Origin: Dokdonella koreensis DS-123
GTDB taxonomy: Bacteria > Pseudomonadota > Gammaproteobacteria > Xanthomonadales > Rhodanobacteraceae
Direction: 5' to 3'
Length of the DNA: 64,000 nt
Assembly (NCBI RefSeq): GCF_001632775.1
Contig: NZ_CP015249.1
Span: forward strand, 1,468,686-1,532,685
Positions 9,067-16,590 of this stretch are shown one piece after another. Positions within the stretch are counted from its first letter, which is position 1; each line of letters starts with the position of its first letter. Under the pieces are notes generated by a model, which was given only the letters and a program-made list of their open reading frames with translations, had not been told where the DNA came from and did not search any database. The position numbers and the translations under genes were made by a program.

Positions 9067-9332
9067 ATGCCGGCGCGCAGATGGTCCGGATCGGCGGCCA
9101 AGCGGGCATAGTCGAGGTGGTAGCGGCCGCGCTGCTCCCGTGGCCGCGTGGCCTCCTGGGCGACCAGATGCTCGATGACGTCCATCTGCCGTAGCGCGGC
9201 GGCGAGGCGCGCCTTCTCTGACGCGGTGTCGCCGGCCTGGGCGCGGACCGGCGAGCCCAGCCCAAGCGTCAAGACCAGGATTGCGCCGAGGACACAGTGC
9301 CAGTTCGTAGCAGAGTGGTGGGAGAGCAACAT
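9057..9332 (-). pseudogene. truncated RAQPRD-family integrative conjugative element protein
   Basis: The minus-strand frame encodes a signal peptide (VLGAILVLTLGLGSPVRAQ) and then EKARLAAALRQMDVIEHLV, RGRYHLDYARL and HLRAGIRD. This is the core of the small periplasmic RAQPRD proteins encoded in ICE conjugation clusters. Family members continue with a YL-P-RAQPRDP tail that gives the family its name. Here the frame stops straight after AGIRD, exactly where the IS3 remnant begins, so the C-terminal signature has been lost. An in-frame GTG at 9344 is an alternative start. No other conjugation gene is visible, so this is an ICE relic. Confidence 0.75.
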
Positions 9333-9609
9333 CGACCAGTCCACGATTCGCGAGGAAGGACGACATGCTCGTGATGGACGCGCGGCAACGCCGCAAAGAA
9401 TACGGAATGGACCGCGACCGGATTTGCCCGACAGCGAAACCTACTTCATTGGCAGCCGTGAGCGTCCCCGCAACCCCGCGAGGATTGACTGCTCCAGTCC
9501 AGTCGGCTGCATATGGATGGCTCTATGAATCGCAGCATGAGGCTCCTGCCCACCAATGGCGGTCTCTCTCTGTGCGAACATCGATGGGATGACGACGTGG
9601 TGTTCTGCC
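9333..9609. other. no gene seen (island spacer)
   Basis: This 277-bp stretch lies between the RAQPRD relic and the HNH gene. Short open frames exist on both strands but none has a good start site or family resemblance. Base composition is visibly less GC-rich than the flanking chromosome. Confidence 0.5.
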
Positions 9610-10389
9610 TCAACGCTGCTCGCTGCTGTACTCCTCAAAACTGGAAAATGAGCGATGCCCCTTGGCCGAGTTCGACTTGGCGATGCGGGTCCTGGCAATG
9701 CGCCGTTGGAGATAGGTGCAAAGCGCACCGAAATTCTCCATCGCGACGAGCTTCCAGGGTGCTTTAAAGTTGGTTTCGATGTTCTTCGAAATCGCGCCGT
9801 AGCTGAACTTGGTCCCGCGCGTCTTGTCTGCGCCGGCAAACTCGTTGTAGCGCCTAATCAGATGCTGGACATATCTACTCGCCGACTGATCCGCCCCAAT
9901 CGTCCCCGGCGGCGCGTTGATCTTAATAGTCGTTTTCGTTGTCTTCAGATTGACTGTCTGTGCAAGGATCGCCCCTGGGCTATCGATCGCGACATTGCCC
10001 AGGTTGTGGTGGACCTCGATCATTTTCAGATCGTTGAGAAGCTTTCTTGCGCAAAACATGTCGGCTGCCTGCTCGATGCGGCCCGCCATTTTCTCGTGAG
10101 TCGCCTTGATCTTCATCAGGGCCTCGACCGGGTACGCATTCGGGTCGGAATCCACCACGTTGTGATGGCGTCGACAGAGGAGGACGAGGTTATCGAAGCC
10201 GTTCCGATCTTCTTCGGTCTGCGTCCTGTCGAATCGCGGACCTCCGGTCGCTCTTGCCTTGATATGGCAGATTTCACCTGTGATAGTTCCGACGCTCTCC
10301 ACGATGGGCAGAGAACAGCCCGGGAATGCGCACACGTTCCCGGACATCGCAAAGAGTCTCTTGATCGTCCTATCATTTGGACCTGACAC
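9610..10389 (-). CDS. HNH-type nuclease domain protein in the cassette island
   Basis: The 259-aa protein starts with a zinc-linked HNH (beta-beta-alpha metal) module: C20-x4-C25 (NVCAFPGCS), the catalytic strand ICHIKA with H42, D66-N67 in FDNLVLLC and C72-RR-H75-H76-NVVD. The remaining ~170 residues are an unrecognised C-terminal domain. The GTG at 10389 is chosen because GGAGG lies 4 bases upstream. HNH domains cut DNA or RNA and are common in restriction, phage-defence and mobile genes. The gene lies 25 bp downstream of two overlapping small genes on the same strand, and its composition is more AT-rich than the chromosome, in keeping with transfer. Confidence 0.75.
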   Translation of the reverse strand: MSGPNDRTIKRLFAMSGNVCAFPGCSLPIVESVGTITGEICHIKARATGGPRFDRTQTEEDRNGFDNLVLLCRRHHNVVDSDPNAYPVEALMKIKATHEKMAGRIEQAADMFCARKLLNDLKMIEVHHNLGNVAIDSPGAILAQTVNLKTTKTTIKINAPPGTIGADQSASRYVQHLIRRYNEFAGADKTRGTKFSYGAISKNIETNFKAPWKLVAMENFGALCTYLQRRIARTRIAKSNSAKGHRSFSSFEEYSSEQR

Positions 10390-10414
10390 GCCACCTCCTT
10401 CGGTTTCGAGTGAA

Positions 10415-10891
10415 CTACATACATCCACGTTTGCAGCCGAGCCAGGACGGCCTCGCCTGAATGAACTGTTCGGCCTCGCTCCCGCCTGCGATGGCCCATC
10501 CGATGCTTGGGTCGTTGCCGGCTGTTCGTGAGCACTTGTAGCGCACCAACTCCTTGCCTGGCACGCTTGTGTTGTCGATTAGCTGGCGTCCATCTTGGGA
10601 GAGTGTGAAATTTGCGGTCGAAAGCCATGTCTCACCCTCACCAGACAGCTCAGCGATCAGTGCAATCTCGATCTCCCCGTGAATCACGACAGCTTTGATT
10701 GGCCCCTCGCTCTCCCAATACGCGATGTGGCCAGGAGCGATACGAAGAATCATATCGTCTGCGTTAGAGCCGCAAGAGTCAGGGCTGCCAGCCCACTGCC
10801 CAATGAAACGATCTGGCACGGTGGCTATGCCGCTACCCGCAAGAGGTGAAAGTGGCAGTAGCAACGTGGCTATGAAAAGGGAAGTCTTCAT
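10415..10891 (-). CDS. secreted hypothetical protein
   Basis: This 158-aa protein starts with a clear signal peptide (MKTSLFIATLLLPLSPLAGS). A compact beta-rich body follows, with FIGQWAGSPDSCGSNADDM and HIAYWESEG. Proteins that open 'F.G.WA......C' after a signal peptide are often small periplasmic lipocalin- or lysozyme-inhibitor-like folds, but I cannot assign a family. Its ATG overlaps the stop of the upstream gene by 4 bp (ATGA), so the two are probably translated together. The last ~20 residues may be read-through into non-homologous sequence. Confidence 0.6.
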   Translation of the reverse strand: MKTSLFIATLLLPLSPLAGSGIATVPDRFIGQWAGSPDSCGSNADDMILRIAPGHIAYWESEGPIKAVVIHGEIEIALIAELSGEGETWLSTANFTLSQDGRQLIDNTSVPGKELVRYKCSRTAGNDPSIGWAIAGGSEAEQFIQARPSWLGCKRGCM

Positions 10892-11265
10892 TCCTCTTCC
10901 TGGTGGCCCAGCGCCTGAATCAAGCTGCGCCGCGAACCGACGTCGGTTCGAATTAATTGGTGGATCGCTGCGGATGAGCCATTACACGGCAGCCTTAGGA
11001 TAAACGCGGCGCTTGCGCCGCAATGGGCGGGGGGTCCCTCGAATACCTCCAGCGCGGCCAAGCAAATGGCTTTGTCTATAGCGATATTGCCTGAGAGAGG
11101 TCGGCCGGCCCGAGCGCTAATTTGCGCATGTGTGTCTGGAGACATGGAAAGTAGCAGCTCAGCCGCCTCTGGCTCTCCGAATGCAATCAACTCTGGCGCA
11201 AGGTCTTTTGCATTGAAGGACACGCCGTTGATACCTCTATCCAGCAATTCAAGGAGATTTGTCAT
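10888..11265 (-). CDS. small cytosolic hypothetical protein
   Basis: The 125-aa protein has no signal peptide and begins MTNLLELLDRGINGVSFNA. It is rich in Ala and Leu, looks mainly alpha-helical and ends EEE. It matches no family I recognise. It overlaps the next gene by 4 bp. The start lies just left of an attC-like site (11271-11329), as expected for the first gene of an integron cassette read on the minus strand. Function is unknown; a host-interaction or immunity-like role is possible only by context. Confidence 0.55.
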   Translation of the reverse strand: MTNLLELLDRGINGVSFNAKDLAPELIAFGEPEAAELLLSMSPDTHAQISARAGRPLSGNIAIDKAICLAALEVFEGPPAHCGASAAFILRLPCNGSSAAIHQLIRTDVGSRRSLIQALGHQEEE

Positions 11266-11270
11266 AGCGG

Positions 11271-11329
11271 CCTAACGCTTGAGGTAAGTCGATGCCGCGA
11301 AGCGGCATCGACCGGAATGAAGGGTTAGG
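11271..11329 (-). repeat. integron attC-like recombination site 1
   Basis: A 59-bp imperfect palindrome runs from CCTAACGC to GGGTTAGG. Its centre is a perfect 11-bp stem (GTCGATGCCGC / GCGGCATCGAC) with a GAA loop. Read on the minus strand it ends CAAGCGTTAGGC, containing GTTAGGC, a match to the attC core site GTTRRRY. The organisation and much of the sequence resemble the aadA1-type attC. It lies immediately 3' of the lipoprotein gene, the correct place for that cassette's recombination site. Confidence 0.8.
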
Positions 11330-11336
11330 GGGCGGT

Positions 11337-11717
11337 CTAGTCAACGCACAAGCCGCCCACGACGACCCCATTTTCCACATGATCGTGGCAGCCGAACATA
11401 GCGGCCGTGTCCATCTGACAAGCGCCAGTGGCCGCTTGGCCGATGGAGGTGCCTTCTGGCGCAAAGCATGCACCGGAGCACTCGGAATTGGAGTGACACG
11501 CCCTGCCACCATCAGGCAGCGGAGTGATACACGACGGAGTGCCGAACATGCCCACCTGCCGAATGGTGCCGCCCTTACTGCGGCATTCCGCAGGATCGAT
11601 CTTGGAGAGCGGCTCCGCGCGCGAGCGTGCCAGCGAGCGCTCCATTTGGCTATCGCGGGCTGTCTCGCAACCAGTGAGGCAGGCCAGAAGAATTGCAATT
11701 GCAGCGATCTTCCTCAT
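11337..11717 (-). CDS. small cysteine-rich lipoprotein in a cassette
   Basis: The 126-aa protein begins MRKIAAIAILLACLTGCETA, a type II signal peptide with lipobox L-T-G-C. The mature part has eight or more cysteines (for example CHSNSECSGACF and GCHDH), suggesting a disulfide-stabilised periplasmic domain. The ATG at 11717 is preferred over an upstream in-frame start because the signal peptide begins there. The gene is bracketed by attC-like sites at 11271-11329 and 11721-11785, so it forms a one-gene cassette. The family is unknown. Confidence 0.65.
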   Translation of the reverse strand: MRKIAAIAILLACLTGCETARDSQMERSLARSRAEPLSKIDPAECRSKGGTIRQVGMFGTPSCITPLPDGGRACHSNSECSGACFAPEGTSIGQAATGACQMDTAAMFGCHDHVENGVVVGGLCVD

Positions 11718-11720
11718 GCC

Positions 11721-11785
11721 CCTAGCGCCTGAACTACGTCGGACCGCCAAGCGGGTCAGGCTTCATCGGGATCGGGCTCGCTAGG
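11721..11785 (-). repeat. integron attC-like recombination site 2 (variant core)
   Basis: This 65-bp element has complementary ends CCTAGCG and CGCTAGG and internal complementary segments around ACCGCCAAGCGG. Compared with site 1, the TAAC/GTTA core is changed to TAGC/GCTA on both arms, so pairing is kept. The stop codon of the next gene (11756-11758) lies inside it, which is common for cassette genes. It is weaker evidence than site 1 because the core departs from the GTTRRRY consensus. Confidence 0.55.
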
Positions 11786-12091
11786 AACACGTTTCCATGG
11801 GCCACCAATCGAATCGCGCCAAGCCTGCCAGCCAACCGGAAGATCGGCCACCTCAGCAACGGTCTTGTCGCGCTGATAAGCGCAACCAAGGCAGACGATA
11901 AGAGCATCCGTACTGTCATTGGTGGTCGCGCACAGAAATTGCCAATCGCCATCCTGGTCGTGACTGACCAGCAAGATCGGGTATCCGTCACGAACCACGC
12001 GAGTGGTTGTGAACGCCGCCGTGCTGATCTGATCCGGAAACGGCCATTCCGCTTGTGGGAACGAATGCGGGTGCTCTTCGACGGTTTCCAT
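11756..12091 (-). CDS. small cytosolic hypothetical protein, last cassette gene
   Basis: The 111-aa protein begins METVEEHPHSFPQAEWPFPD. It contains ILLVSHDQDGDWQFLCATT, then EVADLPVGWQAWRD and PWKRVPSEPDPDEA. The pattern of a DGDWQFL strand followed by LA-DLP-GW-A-R recurs in short hypothetical proteins I have seen in proteobacterial accessory regions, but I cannot name the family. A TTG three codons upstream is an alternative start. Its stop lies within attC-like site 2, so it is probably the gene of that cassette. Confidence 0.6.
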   Translation of the reverse strand: METVEEHPHSFPQAEWPFPDQISTAAFTTTRVVRDGYPILLVSHDQDGDWQFLCATTNDSTDALIVCLGCAYQRDKTVAEVADLPVGWQAWRDSIGGPWKRVPSEPDPDEA

Positions 12092-12626
12092 GAGGCTCAA
12101 CTACTTGATCGTCGGATCCCCGGGGGGGCCAGCTACGCGACTTGTCCACAGCCCGCTGGGGGCTATCTTCTTGATGCGGCTCGATCTTAGGGCTGCTGGG
12201 TCCGGCTAACAAGCCGACCTCATGAGTATCCTCGCATCGTTCGGCTCGAGGCGCGCGACCAACTCGGCGCTGGCTGGTGCAGGTAGCCTCGGCTACGGCA
12301 TTCGCAGCAGGCCTGCCGTCGCCAGTGCGTTGTCTTCGTCGGGTCGGAACGGGTCATCAACCCGCGGTCAGGTTCCTGCGGGATGCCCTCGACAGTCTGA
12401 AATCCAAGTTTTGACCGCGCACCAGGATCGAAGCGGAATTGAAGGGGGCATAGCCCCCTTCTTGCAGCGCTGTCCGGTCTCTTGGCCGCGCTCACATGGG
12501 TGAAGACAGATTCTGCGGAAAAGTCAGGTCCCGCTTCGCAATGTGAAGGCGACGTGAACAGCGAGAGTAACAGCAACGGCAGCGACGAAAGCGACAGCTG
12601 ATTGAGTGCCGCGAATGGGTGAAGAA
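12092..12626. other. no gene seen; contains a perfect hairpin at 12441-12461
   Basis: About 535 bp have no convincing coding sequence. At 12441-12461 there is a perfect 9-bp inverted repeat (GAAGGGGGC / GCCCCCTTC) with a 3-base loop and no T-tract. GGCTAAC at about 12204 resembles an attC end, but no partner is found. This stretch is the right border of the accessory island. Confidence 0.5.
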
Positions 12627-12663
12627 CCAAAAGAAAACGGGGAGCGGCAATGCCGCTCCCCGT
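12627..12663 (-). terminator. rho-independent terminator of the IPT/TIG protein gene
   Basis: Arms ACGGGGAGCGGC and GCCGCTCCCCGT pair perfectly around a three-base loop (12637-12663). On the minus strand the stem is followed by TTTTCTTTTGG. It lies about 40 bp after the stop at 12706. Confidence 0.85.
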
Positions 12664-12705
12664 CGATCAGCGTGGCCGGCCGGAAGGTCCGGCCGGCGGG
12701 CAGGA

Positions 12706-14259
12706 TCAGCGCCGGAAGATCGCCCAGGCGGCGCCGAACAGGCCGAGCGCCAGCAGCAGCAGGCTGCCGAGGCCGAGGGTCGGAACCGGCTGGGCGACCT
12801 GCGGGCCGGGGCCGGCGGCCAGCACGATGAAGCCGTTCGGCAGGCTCGCGGTCTGGTTGCCGGCGGCGTTGGTGCCGCTGACGGTGCGCGGACCCGGCAC
12901 CGCGTCGGCGGCGATGGTCAGCGTGACGGTGGCGGTGGTCGCATTGGTCACGGCGAGGTTGGAGACGGCGATGCCGTCACCGAAGGCCACGGCCATGCCG
13001 GCGGCGAAGCCGGTGCCCTGCAGCGTGACCTGCATCGTCGTGCCGACATAGCCGCTCGGCGGAACGACGCGCGTGAGCGCGAACGGATCGGTCGGCGGGC
13101 CGCCGCCGGTGACCTCGAAGCCGCCGACCAGCGTGGCGTTGAGCGTGCCGGCCGCGTTGACGCCGGTGACGTTGCGCAGGCCGACCGGCGCGTCGGCGGC
13201 GATCGTCAGCGTGGCGGTGGCGGTGTCGGCGTCGACGACGACCAGGTCGGCCACCGAGACGCCGGTACCGAACGCAACCGTCATGCCGGTGGCGAAGCCG
13301 ATGCCCTGGATCGTCACCGGCACGGTGGCGCCCTGCGCGCCGGAGCGCGGCGTGACGCTGGTGATGTCGAACTGGGCGATCGACGGGATTTCGCCGAACG
13401 AGGTCGCCGCCAGGATCGTCACGCTGGCGCCGGCGGCGAGCGTGCGGTTCCACTGCAGCGCAGCGCCGTTGTCCATGCAGTTGGCGGGGCCCAGCGCGCC
13501 GTCGAGGTCGCCGGTACCGATCTGCGACCAGACGTTGCTGTAGCCGTTGCCGGTGTAGCTGTCGGCCGGCGTCTGCGGGATGTAGAGGATGTAGTAGCTG
13601 GCCGGCGTACCGCAGTCGCTGCCGCCCGGGCTGCCCGAGGCGGCTTCGCGGTACGGGATGCCGCTGTCGCTGGCGGCCAGGTAGATGTCGCCGCCGAGGT
13701 AGATCTTCGCTTCCTGCGGCGCGGCGCTGGTGTTGGTCAGCGTGAAGCGCTTGGTGAAGAAGTTCTTGCCGTTGACGTAGCGCACTTCCTGGCGGCTCTG
13801 AAGGCCGGTGGCGCCGAGGGTGGCATTGACGGCGACCACGAACGGATCGGCTTCGGTGCCGGTGCCGGTCACCGGGCTGATCGACTGCGCGGCGTACGGC
13901 GTGACCGTGCCGAGGTTGGAGGTGGCCGTGGTGCCGTGGTTGCTGAAATCAGGCGTGTAGAGCGCGCCGCCGGTACGCACCATCCAGCCCATGTCGGCCA
14001 GGTCGGTGGTCTGCGACGGGTAGATCTGGCCGGAGCCGGGCACCTGGTCGTTGACGATCTGGAACGACTGGTCGCCGCCGACGAGCACCGTCAGCGGGCT
14101 GCCGGTGATGGTGGTGATGGCCGGTGCGGCACCGCCTTGCGGGGCGATGTAGCCGGCCTTGGAGGCCAGGGCCGGCATGGCCATGGCGGCGATCAGGACC
14201 GGGACGGCCAGGGCCAGGCGCTGGCGCCAGTTCGGACGGGGGGTGCTTCTTGCAGTCAC
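12706..14259 (-). CDS. exported IPT/TIG-repeat protein with IPTL-CTERM-like sorting tail
   Basis: The 517-aa protein has a long signal peptide (hydrophobic LALAVPVLIAAMAMPALA), an N-terminal beta domain (~30-290), and two IPT/TIG-like Ig repeats of about 90 residues. The repeats contain ITSVTPRSGAQGATVPVTI and TRVVPPSGYVGTTMQVTL, each ending in a GTxNAAG motif. The tail, VPTLGLGSLLLLALG then FGAAWAIFRR, has the proline motif, hydrophobic helix and basic end of exosortase-processed CTERM proteins. The N-terminal domain resembles that of the giant protein at 29939 (NGAALQWN versus NGMAAQWN). The GTG start at 14259 follows GAGGA. A terminator lies downstream. Confidence 0.82.
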   Translation of the reverse strand: MTARSTPRPNWRQRLALAVPVLIAAMAMPALASKAGYIAPQGGAAPAITTITGSPLTVLVGGDQSFQIVNDQVPGSGQIYPSQTTDLADMGWMVRTGGALYTPDFSNHGTTATSNLGTVTPYAAQSISPVTGTGTEADPFVVAVNATLGATGLQSRQEVRYVNGKNFFTKRFTLTNTSAAPQEAKIYLGGDIYLAASDSGIPYREAASGSPGGSDCGTPASYYILYIPQTPADSYTGNGYSNVWSQIGTGDLDGALGPANCMDNGAALQWNRTLAAGASVTILAATSFGEIPSIAQFDITSVTPRSGAQGATVPVTIQGIGFATGMTVAFGTGVSVADLVVVDADTATATLTIAADAPVGLRNVTGVNAAGTLNATLVGGFEVTGGGPPTDPFALTRVVPPSGYVGTTMQVTLQGTGFAAGMAVAFGDGIAVSNLAVTNATTATVTLTIAADAVPGPRTVSGTNAAGNQTASLPNGFIVLAAGPGPQVAQPVPTLGLGSLLLLALGLFGAAWAIFRR

Positions 14260-15173
14260 GTTACATCCTCAGGTTGCAGGAAAAGGGTGGAGCCGGCACG
14301 CGTGCGGAGTGGGCCCGGACGCGCGCGCAGGAGCGCCTCGGCACGAGGCCGATGCAGGGACCGGGCAGGGGCCCGGGACCGTTCGGGGTTGCGCCGGCGG
14401 TCAGCCGGTCGACGTGCGGTGCCGCTCCCGCCGATACGCCGGCATGCCGGCGCCAACGACGGCAGGGGCGTCGGGCAGGCCGGAACGCGGGGCGTTCGAC
14501 GGAAGTGGATCGGAAGGCATGGTCGGGTTCATACGAGCGAGCATTGATGGATCGAAGGGGCAGTGCGGCGCGAACGCCGGCGCGGACGCCACTATCGACG
14601 GTGCCGGGCGGATCTGCATTCCCCGGCGGTTCGGGAACGGTTCGCCGTCGATGTGTGTCGCGCCGATGATGCAGGCGCCGCGGATTCTAGGCGGCGGCGT
14701 TTTGTTTTCCCATCCCTTGAGGCGCTTTGAGGACCGAAAGCACATCGCCGTGGACAAACCGTGGACAAATCGCCGTGCGGAACGATGAACGCGGCGGATG
14801 CAGGTCGTGTCGATGCGCCGGGTTTGTCCGGATGCGGACAGCTGCGCGGGAGCCGGATCGCCATCGTCGGGTGACGGGGGCGCAGTGCCGGAGTTGGCGC
14901 TGCCCGCGCTGCCGGTACCGGTCTTGCGGTAACGGCACGGTAACGCGACGGGGCCGGCGCTCCCGCGTCGGCGGCGGCCGGTCCCGAGAGGGCACGGCGC
15001 GGCGGGAAGGCGCGCCATCGGCATGCCATTGCCAAGACAATCGCGCACCTGGAGCGGTTTTGCGCGGTGTTTGTAGCGCGATGCGAATGCGTGGCGCGGC
15101 CGCTCCCGGCCATCGTCGGAGCCTTGCCGGTCCTGCTCTGGACCGGGGCCGCCACCCGAGGGGAAACACCGCC
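14260..15173. other. 914-bp divergent intergenic region, no gene supported
   Basis: The region separates the minus-strand IPT/TIG gene from the plus-strand HAF-type gene. Open frames here are Arg-rich or otherwise biased, as expected for non-coding high-GC DNA. Near 14676-14705 a 6-bp stem (CGCCGC/GCGGCG) is followed by TTTTGTTTT and may be a weak plus-strand terminator. Two nearby copies of GTGGACAAA occur at about 14750. Confidence 0.45.
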
Positions 15174-16373
15174 ATGCCCAACGTCCCGTCCCGCCCGCAC
15201 CGATCCGTCCGCCGGCCCTCCCTGTCGCCGCTGCTGTACCTGCTGGCGGCGTTCGCGAGCCTGCCGGCCGCGGCCGAGGCGCCGATGACCCTGCGCGAGC
15301 TGCCCTACGGCAGCCTCGTGGCACCGCAGCCCAACCGCGTCACCAGTGACGGCACCGTCTACGGAGCCGACATGGGCACCGGCAACACGCTGCGCTGGCT
15401 GCCCGGCGGCGAGGCCGAGGACCTCGGCGGCGGGCCGACCTTCAACGTCATCAACATCCATCCGGTGGTCAGTCCGGACGGCGGCATGGTCATCGCCAAC
15501 TACATGCGCCAGGACGGCGACCTCTTCGTCTCCAACCCGCGCATGTACGAAGGCATCTTCGGCTGGGCGATCCTGCCCGGCATGACCCAGATCTCCTCGC
15601 TGGCGATGGGCGTCAGCGCCGACGGCAGCCAGGTCGCCGGCTACGGCGGCGATCCGGACCTGGCGTTCCTGCCGTGGCAGTGGAATGCCGATACCGGCCA
15701 GCAGATGCTGCCGATTCCCACGGACATGGATTCCGGCGAAGCCTGGGGCGTCAGCAACGACGGCCGGGTGGCCGCCGGTTTCGTCTCGCGCATGGCGACC
15801 GACGAATGGGGCTGGCCGATGCGCCTGAGCTTCGGCGCCCGCTGGGTCGAGGGGAAGATCGAGCTGCTGCAGGATGCCGATGGCCATCCGCTCGGCCAGG
15901 TCGTCGCCTGCAGCATCGATTGCCGCATGCTGATCGGCGGCGGCTACGGCGGCGAGCCGACGTCGCACGCCAACCGTGGCCGCGCCTGGTACTGGACCGA
16001 GGCCGAAGGCGCGGTCTACCTGGACACCTCCGCGCTGCCCGCGGGCGCGATGGCCCCGTACTACGCCATGGCGATCAGCGCGGACGGCTCGGTGATCGTC
16101 GGCACCTACACGATCGAGACCCCGACGCCGTTCGGCATCGTGCGCGCCAACCGCCCGTTCCGCTGGACACGCGGCGGCGGGGCCGAATGCCTGATCGAGC
16201 GCATCGTGGCGGACGGCCATGCCTTCGGCGGCGACGGCTGGGACCTGGTCGCCAACTCCGTCAGCACGGACGGCAGCCATGTGCTGCTGAACGGCATGGA
16301 TGCCGAGTACGTGCTGCACGGCGCCTTGCTGACGTTCGACCGCGACGGCCTGTTCGCCGACGGCTTCGACTGA
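15174..16373 (+). CDS. secreted HAF-repeat-like beta-propeller protein with C-terminal FADGFD tag
   Basis: The 399-aa protein has a signal peptide (hydrophobic LLYLLAAFASLPAAAEA). Its repeats resemble HAF-type extracellular repeats: LRWLPGGEAEDLGGG, GVSADGSQVAGYG, GVSNDGRVAAGF, AISADGSVIVGTY and FRWTRGGGAECL. Such proteins are thought to fold as beta-propellers. The sequence ends GLFADGFD, the tag shared by several proteins in the window. The ATG at 15174 has GAGGGGA 10 bases upstream. Transcription probably starts in the large upstream gap. The biological role is unknown. Confidence 0.8.
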   Translation: MPNVPSRPHRSVRRPSLSPLLYLLAAFASLPAAAEAPMTLRELPYGSLVAPQPNRVTSDGTVYGADMGTGNTLRWLPGGEAEDLGGGPTFNVINIHPVVSPDGGMVIANYMRQDGDLFVSNPRMYEGIFGWAILPGMTQISSLAMGVSADGSQVAGYGGDPDLAFLPWQWNADTGQQMLPIPTDMDSGEAWGVSNDGRVAAGFVSRMATDEWGWPMRLSFGARWVEGKIELLQDADGHPLGQVVACSIDCRMLIGGGYGGEPTSHANRGRAWYWTEAEGAVYLDTSALPAGAMAPYYAMAISADGSVIVGTYTIETPTPFGIVRANRPFRWTRGGGAECLIERIVADGHAFGGDGWDLVANSVSTDGSHVLLNGMDAEYVLHGALLTFDRDGLFADGFD

Positions 16374-16590
16374 TTTCGCCGGCCGCCGTCCCGTTGCGGG
16401 GCGGCGGTCCGGACGGCTCGCCGGCGCGGCGAGCGAGCCTGGCGCGGCGGAATGGGCTGCATGGCAGACGCCGCCGCGATTCCCGGACAGGGCCGTTCGC
16501 GGCCCGTGATCGCATCGGCGGCGAGGATGCGATGATCCCCGGCGTGGCCCGGCACCGTATGTGCGGATGGAACCCCTACGGAGCCTCACC

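Noticed and set aside
10384-10480. A third attC site near the HNH gene (GTTCGGC at ~10467)
   Set aside because: The end resembles a core site, but no complementary partner or internal stem was found.
12441-12461. Perfect GAAGGGGGC/GCCCCCTTC hairpin as a terminator
   Set aside because: No T-tract follows on either strand and no gene ends nearby. It is kept only as a note in the spacer entry.
12220-12630. Possible 136-aa minus-strand protein
   Set aside because: It has no Shine-Dalgarno sequence and a biased composition. It lies across a perfect hairpin and the downstream terminator.
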